Source of the DNA: an uncultured Halomonas sp.
Lineage (GTDB): Bacteria > Pseudomonadota > Gammaproteobacteria > Pseudomonadales > Halomonadaceae
Direction: 5' to 3'
Length of the DNA: 64,000 nucleotides
Assembly (NCBI RefSeq): GCF_947493865.1
Contig: NZ_CANLTC010000011.1
Location: 51,075 to 115,074 of the forward strand
The first letter of the stretch is position 1, and each line of letters starts with the position of its first letter. The translations under genes were made by a program, and so were the position numbers. The notes under the pieces are model-generated. The model saw nothing but the letters and a program-made list of their open reading frames with translations. It made no database searches and was not told the origin of the DNA. Below, one piece after another: positions 47,846-64,000 of this stretch.

Positions 47846-48316
47846 TTAGAAGCGATAGTGTGAGAAGGCCTTGTTGGCTTCTGCCATGCGATGCACGTCT
47901 TCACGCTTCTTCACGGCAGCACCCTTGCCTTCCGATGCATCCATCATCTCACCGGCCAGGCGCTGCGCCATGGTCTTCTCGCCACGATTACGAGCTGCAT
48001 CCGCCAGCCAACGCATGGCCAGCGCCTGACGACGAGAGGGACGCACCTCAACCGGCACCTGATAGGTCGCACCGCCAACGCGACGAGATTTCACCTCGAC
48101 CATCGGCTGAATGGCTTCCAGCGCCTTGTCGAATGTTTCCAGCGGAGTGTCTTTGCCACGCTCGGCAACCCGGTCAAGCGCACCATAGACGATACGCTCG
48201 GCTACAGATTTTTTCCCGCTAATCATCAAGTGATTCATGAACTTTGCCAGGCGCTCGCTTCCGAACTTCGGATCCGGAAGGATCTCGCGCTTAGCAACAA
48301 CTCTTCTTCTAGGCAT
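47846..48316 (-). CDS. rpsG: 30S ribosomal protein S7
   Basis: 156 aa, starting [20 protein letters not shown], with the signature [25 protein letters not shown]. It nucleates the 30S head and, in enterics, represses the str operon. ATG 48316 fits the family. 136 bp follow rpsL. Confidence 0.98.
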   Translation of the reverse strand: MPRRRVVAKREILPDPKFGSERLAKFMNHLMISGKKSVAERIVYGALDRVAERGKDTPLETFDKALEAIQPMVEVKSRRVGGATYQVPVEVRPSRRQALAMRWLADAARNRGEKTMAQRLAGEMMDASEGKGAAVKKREDVHRMAEANKAFSHYRF

Positions 48317-48452
48317 GATAAGCCCTCTGTTGAAGGGTCCTTCAGGTAAACCCGAGATGCTGCGCAATACCGATCACCTCTGCGCCACTCGACCTTACTC
48401 TTATCTGACCGTATCGTTTAAGCGTTTTGCTTGAATGTATATCTGCGTGAAA

Positions 48453-48827
48453 CTAGGACTTAGGCCGCTTGGTACCGTACTTGGAGCGTCCTTGCCTGCG
48501 GTTCTGCACACCTGAGGTATCCAGCGCACCGCGCACGGTATGGTACCGCACGCCCGGCAAATCCTTGACCCTGCCGCCACGTATCAGAACCACGGAGTGT
48601 TCCTGAAGATTGTGACCTTCGCCGCCGATATAAGAAGCGACTTCGAAGCCGTTGGTCAAACGAACGCGGCACACCTTGCGCAGTGCGGAGTTCGGCTTCT
48701 TGGGCGTAGTAGTATACACGCGGGTACAAACCCCGCGGCGCTGCGGGCAGGCCTGCAGCGCCGGCACGTCGCTTGTTTCGACGGGGCGCTTGCGCGGCTT
48801 GCGCACAAGCTGATTGATGGTTGCCAT
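48453..48827 (-). CDS. rpsL: 30S ribosomal protein S12
   Basis: 124 aa. The decoding-centre loops read [17 protein letters not shown] (K43 equivalent intact) and [18 protein letters not shown] (K88 and D89 equivalents intact), so the streptomycin-sensitive form is predicted. First gene of the str operon, with a promoter about 90 bp upstream. Confidence 0.98.
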   Translation of the reverse strand: MATINQLVRKPRKRPVETSDVPALQACPQRRGVCTRVYTTTPKKPNSALRKVCRVRLTNGFEVASYIGGEGHNLQEHSVVLIRGGRVKDLPGVRYHTVRGALDTSGVQNRRQGRSKYGTKRPKS

Positions 48828-48914
48828 AGTCTGTAGCTAACTCCAGTAGTTGCCGTGCCTTTAAGCACTTATCCAACGAATAGGGGCGCACCAGCCCACT
48901 ATCAAAGGCTGCGC

Positions 48915-48944
48915 ATTTTAATGTCTAGTAGCAAGGCGCGTCAA
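48915..48944 (-). promoter_or_regulatory. Str operon promoter
   Basis: On the minus strand TTGACG (48939-48944), an 18-bp spacer and TAAAAT (48915-48920). It lies directly after the hairpin that follows rpoC and 88 bp before rpsL. Confidence 0.75.
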
Positions 48945-48946
48945 CA

Positions 48947-48969
48947 CTGGTGCCCCTACAGGGCACCAG
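48947..48969 (-). terminator. Hairpin after rpoC
   Basis: CTGGTGCCC-TGTAG-GGGCACCAG stem 13 bp after the rpoC stop. The following tract (TGTTGACG) is only weakly T-rich and doubles as the -35 box of the str promoter, so termination may be partial. Confidence 0.6.
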
Positions 48970-48981
48970 CACCTATCGCTG

Positions 48982-53199
<4,218 letters not shown>

Positions 53200-53281
53200 A
53201 GGTCGCTCCATCGCGGAGTTGTCATGAGCGGGGCCGATTCTTCGGGGCCCCGCGGACCGTCATTCGCCAGCCGTGGGGCGT

Positions 53282-57358
<4,077 letters not shown>

Positions 57359-57438
57359 CTGTATTCCCCAGCTTGTTCACCATGGGTGACCGTTGCGTGG
57401 TCAACGCCGCCTGACAGAGGCCTCCCCATCAGGCGCTG

Positions 57439-57465
57439 ACGGCAAGCCCTGGAGGCTCGCCGTCG
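57439..57465 (-). promoter_or_regulatory. Stem-loop in the rplL-rpoB interval
   Basis: On the minus strand GACGGCGAGCC-TCCA-GGGCTTGCCGTC forms a hairpin between rplL and rpoB. In enterics this interval holds a partial attenuator and an RNase III site that lower rpoBC expression relative to rplJL; this stem is the best candidate for the same role. Confidence 0.5.
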
Positions 57466-57601
57466 AAATTCATCTAGCATCCTGGCACCGTAAAATCATG
57501 TACGCTGATAATGCTAGTAACAACAGAAATAGGCCGGCAGCGGGCATCCCGCCACCAGCCATAGAAGCTCACGCGTCGCGTGAAGCCTCGGAACGCAAGG
57601 G

Positions 57602-57973
57602 TTACTTGAGCTCCACAGTAGCGCCGGCGTCTTCCAACTTCTTCTTGGCTGCCTCGGCGTCATCCTTGGACATGGCTTCCTTGACAGTCGCTGGCGCGCC
57701 GTCAACGGCACCCTTGGCTTCTTTCAGGCCAAGTCCAGTGATTTCGCGAACCGCCTTGATGACGTTGACCTTCTTGTCCCCGGCGCTGGTCAGCACCAGA
57801 TCGAATTCAGTCTGTTCTTCGGCGGCTGCTTCTCCACCACCTGCAGGCCCAGCGACAACCGCAGCAGCTGCAGAAACGCCAAACTTCTCTTCCATTGCTT
57901 CGATCAACTCGGCGACTTCCATTACGGACATGTCGGCAACGGCGTTGATGATATCGTCTTTTGTCAGTGCCAT
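57602..57973 (-). CDS. rplL: 50S ribosomal protein L7/L12
   Basis: 123 aa. N-terminal dimerisation helices ([20 protein letters not shown]), an Ala/Gly-rich hinge ([19 protein letters not shown]) and the factor-binding C-terminal domain ([28 protein letters not shown]). Forms the mobile stalk that recruits EF-Tu and EF-G. ATG 57973 is the family start. Confidence 0.98.
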   Translation of the reverse strand: MALTKDDIINAVADMSVMEVAELIEAMEEKFGVSAAAAVVAGPAGGGEAAAEEQTEFDLVLTSAGDKKVNVIKAVREITGLGLKEAKGAVDGAPATVKEAMSKDDAEAAKKKLEDAGATVELK

Positions 57974-58062
57974 GTTTACATTCCTAAACTTTGCGGAGCG
58001 TCTCACATTGGATGTCGACGCCCGGTGACTAGATAGTCATTTGTGAAACGTAGCGAAACCGC

Positions 58063-58563
58063 TCAGGCGGCTTCCTGCTTTTGATCGCGCAGCGCAGCCA
58101 GAGTACGAACCAGCTTGCCTGCAGATGCTTCCTTCATGACGGACATCAGCTTGGCGATAGCCTCGTCATAAGTGGGTAGCGTCGCAAGACGATCAAGATC
58201 GGAAGCCGGAATCAGCTCACCTTCGTAGGCCAGCGCCTTGACTTCAAACTCCTTCTGCCCCTTGACAAAGTCCTTGATCAAGCGAGCTGCTGCGCCCGGA
58301 TGTTCATAGGAAAATGCCAACAAGGTAGGACCGGTCAAAGTCTCGTCCAGAATTTCCCAGGGGGTTCCGGACAATGCGCGGCGTGCCAGGGTGTTGCGGA
58401 CAACACGCATCTGCACACCATTCTCGCGAGCCTGTTTGCGCAGATCAGTCATTGCGCTGACAGAGACACCACGAGAATCGGCAACAACGACGGAGAGAGC
58501 GTTCTTGGCGGCTTCACTGACCTCAGCGACAATTGCTTTCTTGCCTTCGAGAGCTAGTGGCAC
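58063..58563 (-). CDS. rplJ: 50S ribosomal protein L10
   Basis: 166 aa; binds 23S rRNA and carries the L7/L12 dimers on its C-terminal helix. The start is GTG 58563 with AAGGAGTGA before it, giving [19 protein letters not shown]; the longer open frame above has no homology. In enterics the L10-L7/L12 complex represses this operon at the leader. Confidence 0.97.
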   Translation of the reverse strand: MPLALEGKKAIVAEVSEAAKNALSVVVADSRGVSVSAMTDLRKQARENGVQMRVVRNTLARRALSGTPWEILDETLTGPTLLAFSYEHPGAAARLIKDFVKGQKEFEVKALAYEGELIPASDLDRLATLPTYDEAIAKLMSVMKEASAGKLVRTLAALRDQKQEAA

Positions 58564-58740
58564 AATGTTCACTCCTTCGTGCCGGGACGTTCGGATGAAA
58601 ATCCCGGTGGTTACCATCTCTCCCAATGCATAAAGGCATGGGAGCCCTTGTTGATGGTGCTTACCAGCGTACTGGCAGGCCACACCATCTGCGCAGGCCA
58701 CTCGTCGATCATCGAACATGCATTGATGACTGAGCCATTA
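58564..58740 (-). promoter_or_regulatory. Probable L10 leader of rplJL
   Basis: The 263-bp gap between rplA and rplJ is long for this cluster and its rplJ-proximal part can fold (for example around GGTGTGGCCTGCCAGTACGC, then GGTAAGCACCATC). Its position matches the gammaproteobacterial L10 leader, where the L10(L12)4 complex binds and blocks translation. Boundaries are estimates. Confidence 0.5.
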
Positions 58741-58826
58741 AGTCACTCGGAAGTGACACCTGCGGTCTTTGACGGTGCCCCGCCCCATTGGCACGAGGAC
58801 CGCAAAGTTACTACTTCTGCGAAACG

Positions 58827-59519
58827 TCAGACCCAGCTTGAGTGGTCGACGGTCAGACCTGGCCCCATCGTAGTGGACAAGGTCATTTTCTTGAAATAGA
58901 TACCCTTGGACGTGCTGGGCTTGAGCCGCTTGAGATCACTAATCAGCGCATCAAGATTCCCGCGAATGGCATCAGGGGAAAATTCCACCTTGCCCAGGGT
59001 AGTGTGAATAATACCGTTCTTGTCGGTACGGAAGCGCACCTGACCTGCCTTGGCATTCTTGACCGCAGTAGCCACGTCTGGCGTCACCGTACCCACCTTG
59101 GGGTTGGGCATCAGGCCACGCGGCCCCAGAATCTGGCCCAGCTGACCGACGACACGCATGGCGTCCGGCGAGGCAATGACGACATCGAAGTCCAGATTGC
59201 CTTTCTTGACCTGCTCGGCAAGATCGTCCATTCCGACGATATCGGCCCCGGCTTCCCTGGCGGCCTCTTCATTGGCTCCCTGGGTAAAGACAGCAACGCG
59301 CACGTCCTTACCGGTGCCGTTAGGCATGACGGTTGCACCGCGCACTACCTGGTCGGATTTGCGTGGATCGACGCCAAGATTGATTGCAACGTCCAGAGAC
59401 TCTTTGAAATTAACTTTGGACAGTTCGCCGAGAAGAGATACTGCCTCATCCAAGGAATAGACCTTGGTTGAATCGACCTTCTCACGAATCATTTGTGCAC
59501 GCTTGGATAGCTTCGCCAT
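58827..59519 (-). CDS. rplA: 50S ribosomal protein L1
   Basis: 230 aa with the signature [41 protein letters not shown]. It forms the L1 stalk that handles E-site tRNA and, in enterics, represses the rplK-rplA mRNA. It follows rplK with 2 nt between. Confidence 0.98.
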   Translation of the reverse strand: MAKLSKRAQMIREKVDSTKVYSLDEAVSLLGELSKVNFKESLDVAINLGVDPRKSDQVVRGATVMPNGTGKDVRVAVFTQGANEEAAREAGADIVGMDDLAEQVKKGNLDFDVVIASPDAMRVVGQLGQILGPRGLMPNPKVGTVTPDVATAVKNAKAGQVRFRTDKNGIIHTTLGKVEFSPDAIRGNLDALISDLKRLKPSTSKGIYFKKMTLSTTMGPGLTVDHSSWV

Positions 59520-59521
59520 GA

Positions 59522-59953
59522 TCAGAGCCCCTCCACGTTAAGGCCCATGCTACGGGCACTGCCAGCGATGGTACGAACAGCTGCATCGAGATCCGCAGCC
59601 GTCATATCAGGCTCCTTGGTCTTGGCGATCTCCTCGAGCTGCTGCCGCGACACGGTACCGACCTTTTTCTTGTTTGGCTCACCAGAACCGGACTTGATAC
59701 CAGCAGCCTTCTTCAATAGAACGGCAGCGGGTGGCGTCTTGGTGACAAACGTGAAACTGCGATCAGAATAGACCGTGATAACGACAGGCGTCGGCAAGCC
59801 AGGCTCGATCTCTTGGGTAGCAGCATTGAACGCCTTGCAAAACTCCATGATATTGACGCCATGCTGGCCCAGAGCAGGACCGACGGGGGGGCTAGGATTG
59901 GCCTTACCTGCTGCAACCTGCAGCTTGATATAGGCTTGTACCTTCTTTGCCAT
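59522..59953 (-). CDS. rplK: 50S ribosomal protein L11
   Basis: 143 aa, starting [39 protein letters not shown], ending [16 protein letters not shown]. It forms the GTPase-associated centre and is needed for RelA activation. The proline-rich loop with P22 is intact. It starts the rplKA unit, 102 bp after nusG. Confidence 0.98.
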   Translation of the reverse strand: MAKKVQAYIKLQVAAGKANPSPPVGPALGQHGVNIMEFCKAFNAATQEIEPGLPTPVVITVYSDRSFTFVTKTPPAAVLLKKAAGIKSGSGEPNKKKVGTVSRQQLEEIAKTKEPDMTAADLDAAVRTIAGSARSMGLNVEGL

Positions 59954-60055
59954 CTTTACTCTCCATTTGGGTGATATCGCCTTGCGGCTCCCCTAGTTTT
60001 CGAGCCGTTTTCACGACCCGACAATCTGTGTACTAACAACAATTACAAACAGGAA

Positions 60056-60589
60056 TCAATCTTTCTCGACCTGGGCGAACTCAAGCTCGACAGGGGTTGC
60101 GCGTCCAAAAATCAATACGCTCACCTGCAAACGACTCTTTTCGTAATTGACCTCTTCGACGACACCATTGAAATCGGCAAAAGGTCCATCCACGACACGC
60201 ACCACTTCGCCTGGCTCGAACAAGGTTTTAGGACGCGGCTTATCGGTACCGTCCTGCACGCGACGCAAGATGGAGTCCGCTTCTTTTTGAGTGATCGCTG
60301 CTGGCTTTTCTGGCGTACCGCCAATAAACCCCATGACCCGAGGCGTTTCATTGACCAGGTGCCACGTGCGATCATCCATCTCCATTTCGACCAGAACATA
60401 GCCAGGATAGAATTTGCGCTCGCTCTTGCGACGCTTACCATCACGCATCTCGACGACTTCTTCCGTCGGCACCAGGATCTCGCCGAACTGTTCTGTCATG
60501 TCATACAATTTGACACGATCGAGCAATGAGCGCATGACCTGCTTCTCAAAACCCGAATAAGCATGTACGACATACCAACGCTTGGACAT
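60056..60589 (-). CDS. nusG: Transcription termination/antitermination protein NusG
   Basis: 177 aa. NGN domain ([22 protein letters not shown]...) at about residues 1-115 and a KOW domain ([40 protein letters not shown]) at the end. NusG links RNA polymerase to Rho and to the ribosome through S10. ATG 60589 is fixed by the family N-terminus. It lies 8 nt after secE. Confidence 0.98.
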   Translation of the reverse strand: MSKRWYVVHAYSGFEKQVMRSLLDRVKLYDMTEQFGEILVPTEEVVEMRDGKRRKSERKFYPGYVLVEMEMDDRTWHLVNETPRVMGFIGGTPEKPAAITQKEADSILRRVQDGTDKPRPKTLFEPGEVVRVVDGPFADFNGVVEEVNYEKSRLQVSVLIFGRATPVELEFAQVEKD

Positions 60590-60597
60590 GGGTGCTC

Positions 60598-60966
60598 CTA
60601 ACCTATGATGCCGGACATGGCCCAGCCAAGAATGGTATCGATCAACCACAGCATCAAACCAACCACCAACACCGCTACCAATACGATAGCCGTTGTTTGT
60701 ATGGTCTCTTGCCGAGTCGGCCAAACGACACGCTGAATTTCCTTGCGGGCACTAAGCGCCAACTCGGTAAGCTCACGCCCCTTGGTCGTCATCAAAGCAA
60801 TGGCGGCGGCGGCGGCGCCTAGCACCACCACACCTAGGACACGGTATAACAAAGCCTGGTCAGAGAAATAGCTGTTACCGATGACAGCCAGGACAATGAG
60901 AGCAACGACAACCGCCCATTTGGCCCCGTCGTGGCGCGACTTCTGCACCTCGGCGTTGTGTTTCAT
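60598..60966 (-). CDS. secE: Preprotein translocase subunit SecE
   Basis: 122 aa, the three-helix form found in many gammaproteobacteria: two hydrophobic segments at about 15-30 and 40-55, then the conserved amphipathic stretch [20 protein letters not shown] and the essential third helix ([17 protein letters not shown]). ATG 60966 ([10 protein letters not shown]) is chosen since upstream sequence runs into tRNA-Trp. Confidence 0.97.
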   Translation of the reverse strand: MKHNAEVQKSRHDGAKWAVVVALIVLAVIGNSYFSDQALLYRVLGVVVLGAAAAAIALMTTKGRELTELALSARKEIQRVVWPTRQETIQTTAIVLVAVLVVGLMLWLIDTILGWAMSGIIG

Positions 60967-61035
60967 AACAGCGGGACTCCTCAGGGTGCAGCAAACAAAA
61001 GAAACTCTGTGGAACCACACCAGTCTGGGGAAGAC

Positions 61036-61111
<76 letters not shown>

Positions 61112-61247
61112 TTATAGATGCTGCAACTTGCTTTTAGCTAGCCATGCAACAGCGGCCGGAATAATAGCTGATAAGCTTTACGCTGACAACCTTATTTGGC
61201 TCCAACAACTTTACGATGGAAGTAAACCGGATTCACTTTTGAAATAG

Positions 61248-61322
61248 TGGAGCTCATGGACGGATTTGAACCGTCGACCTCACCCTTACCAAGGGTGTGC
61301 TCTACCCCTGAGCTACATGAGC
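61248..61322 (-). tRNA. tRNA-Thr (anticodon GGT)
   Basis: 75 nt with encoded CCA; acceptor GCTCATG/CATGAGC, anticodon loop TTGGTAA. In many gammaproteobacteria tufB directly follows this tRNA; here only 136 bp separate it from tRNA-Trp. Confidence 0.97.
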
Positions 61323-61338
61323 AAAACCCTATACACTT

Positions 61339-61412
<74 letters not shown>

Positions 61413-61454
61413 TTACCTTCGTGCTCTATTCTACGAGGCGCTTTATTGGCAAAG

Positions 61455-61538
<84 letters not shown>

Positions 61539-61551
61539 AATACGGCGGAAG

Positions 61552-61579
61552 ATTTTACCGTCTTAACCGCTGCTGTCAA
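61552..61579 (-). promoter_or_regulatory. Promoter of the tRNA-secE-nusG operon
   Basis: On the minus strand a perfect TTGACA (61574-61579), a 16-bp spacer and TAAAAT (61552-61557), about 14 bp before tRNA-Tyr. A strong sigma-70 type promoter with a GC-rich discriminator (CTTCCGCCG), typical of stringently controlled genes. Confidence 0.85.
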
Positions 61580-61641
61580 GCGCTATAAATTCAACAACTT
61601 GCGTTCTGCGACACTCGCGCTTTGAAGCGATGCGCATTGTG

Positions 61642-62481
61642 TCAAAGCAATGTGGAAAAAGCAAGGCCGAGGCGGATTTTTTCAAGCTCTACAGCGTCAG
61701 GCACCCGGGGGGCGCCTGACAAACGGCCTGCCCGCTCTGCAGGGGTCAAGGGATAGCAGGCTTCAAGCCCTGCGTACACCATATCCGGCCACAGTGCGTG
61801 GGGAATGCGCAGGCCTCTGGAGATTACCCGTGCATCCCCTCCGGTTAAAAGTAGCGGCAGGGATACCCCCTCGCGATCACACACCTCGAAGTAGATGCGA
61901 TTCACGGCACTAACCGCAGACATATAGATTCCGTGATTGACTGCTTCTGCCGTGTTTTTCCCTGGTGCAAGCAGCGCGTTGGCTTCGCTATCAGGATCAA
62001 TCGCCACATTGCGCGTCCCTAGATGAAGGCTCTCCTTCATCAATCGCAAGCCTGGAATGATATAACCGCCAATATGCCGGCCTCCAGGCAATATAAAATC
62101 AATCGTGATCGCGCTACCGCAATCGACACTACAACAACCCCCAGCCAACTGGTAGCTCGCCAAGGAACCTAACCAGCGGTCGACTCCCAAGCGCGAAGGT
62201 ATTTCATAACCATTCACGACTCCAAGCCTTTCGCGTGTCGAACGCGCCACATACACCCTGCTTACTTGTCGCCGAAGCAACGCAACCGTGTCATCGAGCA
62301 CAGCGCGCCGTGCAACACTGGAAATGCGTACCGCCGTCACTACATTCAGATCGGGGATATCAGGCCCCGGACGCCACTCTTCACGAGTCCATATAGCCCC
62401 ACGCGAACGAATCTCACTGCTCGCAATATCTTTAAGACGCCATTTGGAAAGCGTATTACCTATATCGAGATCAAGAATCAT
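61642..62481 (-). CDS. coaX: Type III pantothenate kinase
   Basis: 279 aa. Phosphorylates pantothenate, the first step of CoA synthesis. ASKHA-fold motifs: LDLDIGNTLSKWRL (phosphate loop) at the start, SRLGVDRWLGSLASY (with the catalytic Asp) near residue 95, DCGSAITIDF near residue 118 and LTGGDA near residue 213. Longer than many CoaX (about 250). It overlaps birA by 4 nt and is co-translated, the common birA-coaX pair. Confidence 0.95.
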   Translation of the reverse strand: MILDLDIGNTLSKWRLKDIASSEIRSRGAIWTREEWRPGPDIPDLNVVTAVRISSVARRAVLDDTVALLRRQVSRVYVARSTRERLGVVNGYEIPSRLGVDRWLGSLASYQLAGGCCSVDCGSAITIDFILPGGRHIGGYIIPGLRLMKESLHLGTRNVAIDPDSEANALLAPGKNTAEAVNHGIYMSAVSAVNRIYFEVCDREGVSLPLLLTGGDARVISRGLRIPHALWPDMVYAGLEACYPLTPAERAGRLSGAPRVPDAVELEKIRLGLAFSTLL

Positions 62482-63461
62482 GAATATACACGCAGGCTGA
62501 TCTCGCCCCCCGCCAGGCGCAGAACCTTATTACCGTGACGCACACATAAGTTACCCTCGCTATCTACCCCTTCATCAATGGCGATATAGCGCTGAGCCCC
62601 CTGCATGACCTCTATCGCACGGCCTGAATAGGCATTACGCTGATTCCAATCCTGTTGCCATGCAACAAAGCCATCCTGCTCGTAGCCAGCCATCAAATTC
62701 AGCAATGCTTCAATTAAATCTGCGGCCAGATCATTGCGCGATGCTTCAAGCAATTGCTCAGTGACTGCAGCTACAGGTTGATCCATCTGATCACGAAGCA
62801 AGGGGGAAAGCGCAATATTGAGACCAATGCCCGCTACGACTTCACAAGCTCCCGACGGGTTGTCATTAAGCTCGACCAAGATACCTGCCAACTTGCGCTT
62901 TTCATCTTCAGCAAAGGACATGAGGACGTCGTTGGGCCACTTAAGCGCAACAAGCAGACCGCGCTGTTCAAGCACTTGGGCAATGACAACCCCGATCGCC
63001 AAGCTCAGCCCTTTCAGAGCCGGCGCACCACCATCGAATCGCCACCCAAGTGAAAGCGTTAGCCCTTGCCCCCACGCTGATAACCACTGGCGACCTCGCC
63101 GACCTCGCCCAGCACTTTGTGTCTCCGCCAAGCATACCTCAGCATGCCCAGCACCCTGGGCAAAACGTTCAAGCAAAAAGCTATTGGTTGATGTCACTGA
63201 TTCTTCTAAGAATAGCCTTGCAAGATGCTGCCACGACTCACTGGAGAGGGCGGAAATAATCCTGGCCCCATCAAGCAACTCGATAGGAGAGGCCAGACAA
63301 TAGCCTTGCCCCCTAATCACCTCTATCGGCATGCCCAGCGCTTGCAGCTTGCTCAATTGCTTCCATACCGTCGTGCGTGACACACCAAGCTGCTCGCCCA
63401 GTTGCTCGCCGGAATGATAGTTACCATCGCTTAGTAAATGAACCAACTCCCTGGTGGTCAT
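62478..63461 (-). CDS. birA: Bifunctional biotin ligase/biotin operon repressor
   Basis: 327 aa. An N-terminal winged HTH (LLSDGNYHSGEQLGEQLGVSRTTVWKQLSKLQALG, residues 8-45) binds bio operators. The ligase core has the biotinyl-AMP loop GRGRRGRQW near residue 120 and KWPNDVL near residue 185; an SH3-like C-terminus closes the protein. It biotinylates acetyl-CoA carboxylase. ATG 63461 is set by the HTH. Overlaps coaX. Confidence 0.96.
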   Translation of the reverse strand: MTTRELVHLLSDGNYHSGEQLGEQLGVSRTTVWKQLSKLQALGMPIEVIRGQGYCLASPIELLDGARIISALSSESWQHLARLFLEESVTSTNSFLLERFAQGAGHAEVCLAETQSAGRGRRGRQWLSAWGQGLTLSLGWRFDGGAPALKGLSLAIGVVIAQVLEQRGLLVALKWPNDVLMSFAEDEKRKLAGILVELNDNPSGACEVVAGIGLNIALSPLLRDQMDQPVAAVTEQLLEASRNDLAADLIEALLNLMAGYEQDGFVAWQQDWNQRNAYSGRAIEVMQGAQRYIAIDEGVDSEGNLCVRHGNKVLRLAGGEISLRVYS

Positions 63462-63488
63462 TTCATGTCATCCGACCTAAAAGCCACC

Positions 63489-63517
63489 ATTCTAACGGAA
63501 GCAACGACCTGCCGGAA
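63489..63517 (-). promoter_or_regulatory. Possible birA promoter
   Basis: On the minus strand TTCCGG (63512-63517), 17 bp, TAGAAT (63489-63494), about 28 bp before the birA ATG and after the 5S terminator. The -35 box is weak. Confidence 0.4.
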
Positions 63518-63574
63518 ATGCTGTGGCAAAAGCCGCAGTACAGGATACCTTTCTTCTGCTTTTCAGCCACAAAA

Positions 63575-63602
63575 AACCCCCAGCCTCGATGAGACTGGGG
63601 GT
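63575..63602 (-). terminator. Intrinsic terminator of the rRNA operon
   Basis: On the minus strand AACCCCCAGTCTC-ATC-GAGGCTGGGGGTT followed by a T-run, 10 bp after 5S rRNA. A strong stem of the rrn type. Confidence 0.93.
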
Positions 63603-63611
63603 TGGGATAGA

Positions 63612-63730
63612 TGCCTGACGATGACCTACTCTCACATGGGGAGACCCCACACTACCATCGGCGCTGAGCGGTTTCACTGCTGAGTTCGGCATGGGGTCAG
63701 GTGGGACCCGCTCGCTATGGTCGTCAGGCG
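63612..63730 (-). rRNA. rrf: 5S ribosomal RNA
   Basis: About 119 nt. The ends TGACGACCAT and ATCGTCAGGC pair, and the conserved loops CCCATGCCGAACTCAG and GTAGTGTGGGGTCTCCCCATGTGAGAGTAGG are present. Transcribed leftwards after 23S. Confidence 0.96.
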
Positions 63731-63950
63731 TAACTGGGGCAACGGCAGGGCCGCTGCGTCACAACCTGAATCTCGCTGACTTGTCGCATGCCACGACGCG
63801 CCCGCGCCCGGGTGGGCACCATGGACTGTCGTGACATAGTAAGGAATACGCTGGCGTGCTGGCGTCTTCGGCTGTTGCTCGCGCGGGTCTGTCACCTGCG
63901 TGGTGTGCAGCGACTGGCGTCTGCACACACCCAGACCCCTTGGGTGTTAT
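63731..63950 (-). other. 23S-5S spacer
   Basis: About 220 bp without a tRNA. A hairpin ACACCCA-GACCCCT-TGGGTGT lies at 63926-63946, next to the 23S end, and may aid processing. No gene seen. Confidence 0.7.
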
Positions 63951-64000
63951 ATGGTCAAGCCTCACGGACCATTAGTACGGGTTAGCTCAACACCTTGCAG
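63951..64000 (-). rRNA. rrl: 23S ribosomal RNA, 3' end (partial)
   Basis: The last 50 nt match the end of bacterial 23S rRNA: on the minus strand the run CCCGTACTAATGGTCCGTGAGGCTTGACC resembles the terminal ACTAATGAACCGTGAGGCTTAACC of E. coli. The 5' part is beyond the right edge. Confidence 0.9.

Overview
The window looks like the chromosome of a moderately halophilic gammaproteobacterium, most like Halomonadaceae. The reasons are the gene order (rrn, birA, coaX, tRNA Tyr-Gly-Thr-Trp, secE-nusG, rplKAJL, rpoBC, str, S10, spc, alpha, uvrA), the protein sequences and the high GC. This identification comes from gene content and recall of families, not from a database search. | Layout: (A) 1-13.65 kb is a mobile island. 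It carries periplasmic thiol-redox and probable copper genes: a CcmG/TlpA fragment, lgt, a broken DsbD alpha domain, an MBL-fold hydrolase inside a partly duplicated tauE-like locus, a MerR regulator with a palindromic 19-bp-spacer promoter, a Met-rich protein, SCO1, DUF411, TlpA, a Cys-rich membrane protein, CcdA, a BNR-repeat protein and cytochrome c. It ends in a Tn554-like recombinase operon (two tyrosine recombinases plus a small HTH partner) that abuts the 3' two-thirds of umuC, as if the island had integrated into umuC. | (B) 13.65-25.97 kb is accessory DNA: the umuC remnant, a YedK/HMCES-type SRAP protein, a candidate defence locus (a small PD-(D/E)XK-like protein and a 1283-aa nuclease-STAND NTPase), an IS630 element with a frame break at A8, a dead IS481 element with perfect 24-bp inverted repeats, a divergent XRE/winged-helix regulator pair around a 20-bp palindrome, and a graveyard of IS3, IS66-like and resolvase fragments. 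| (C) 25.97-30.42 kb returns to core DNA with a YajR-type MFS transporter divergent from uvrA. | (D) 30.5-60.97 kb, all on the minus strand, is the complete transcription/translation supercluster: secE-nusG, rplKA, rplJL, rpoBC, rpsLG-fusA-tuf, then S10, spc and alpha operons ending in rplQ with a clear terminator. | (E) 61.0-64.0 kb holds tRNA-Trp, Thr, Gly and Tyr, coaX, birA, 5S rRNA and the 3' end of 23S rRNA, all minus strand. No tufB is present between tRNA-Thr and tRNA-Trp. | In function, D and E make the ribosome, RNA polymerase and elongation factors. A is a coherent set for moving electrons, copper and thiols in the periplasm. B is where defence and mobile DNA have accumulated. The points most worth following are the nuclease-STAND locus, the DUF411-TlpA-CcdA-BNR-cytochrome cassette, and the giant recombinase with an internal 160-residue duplication.
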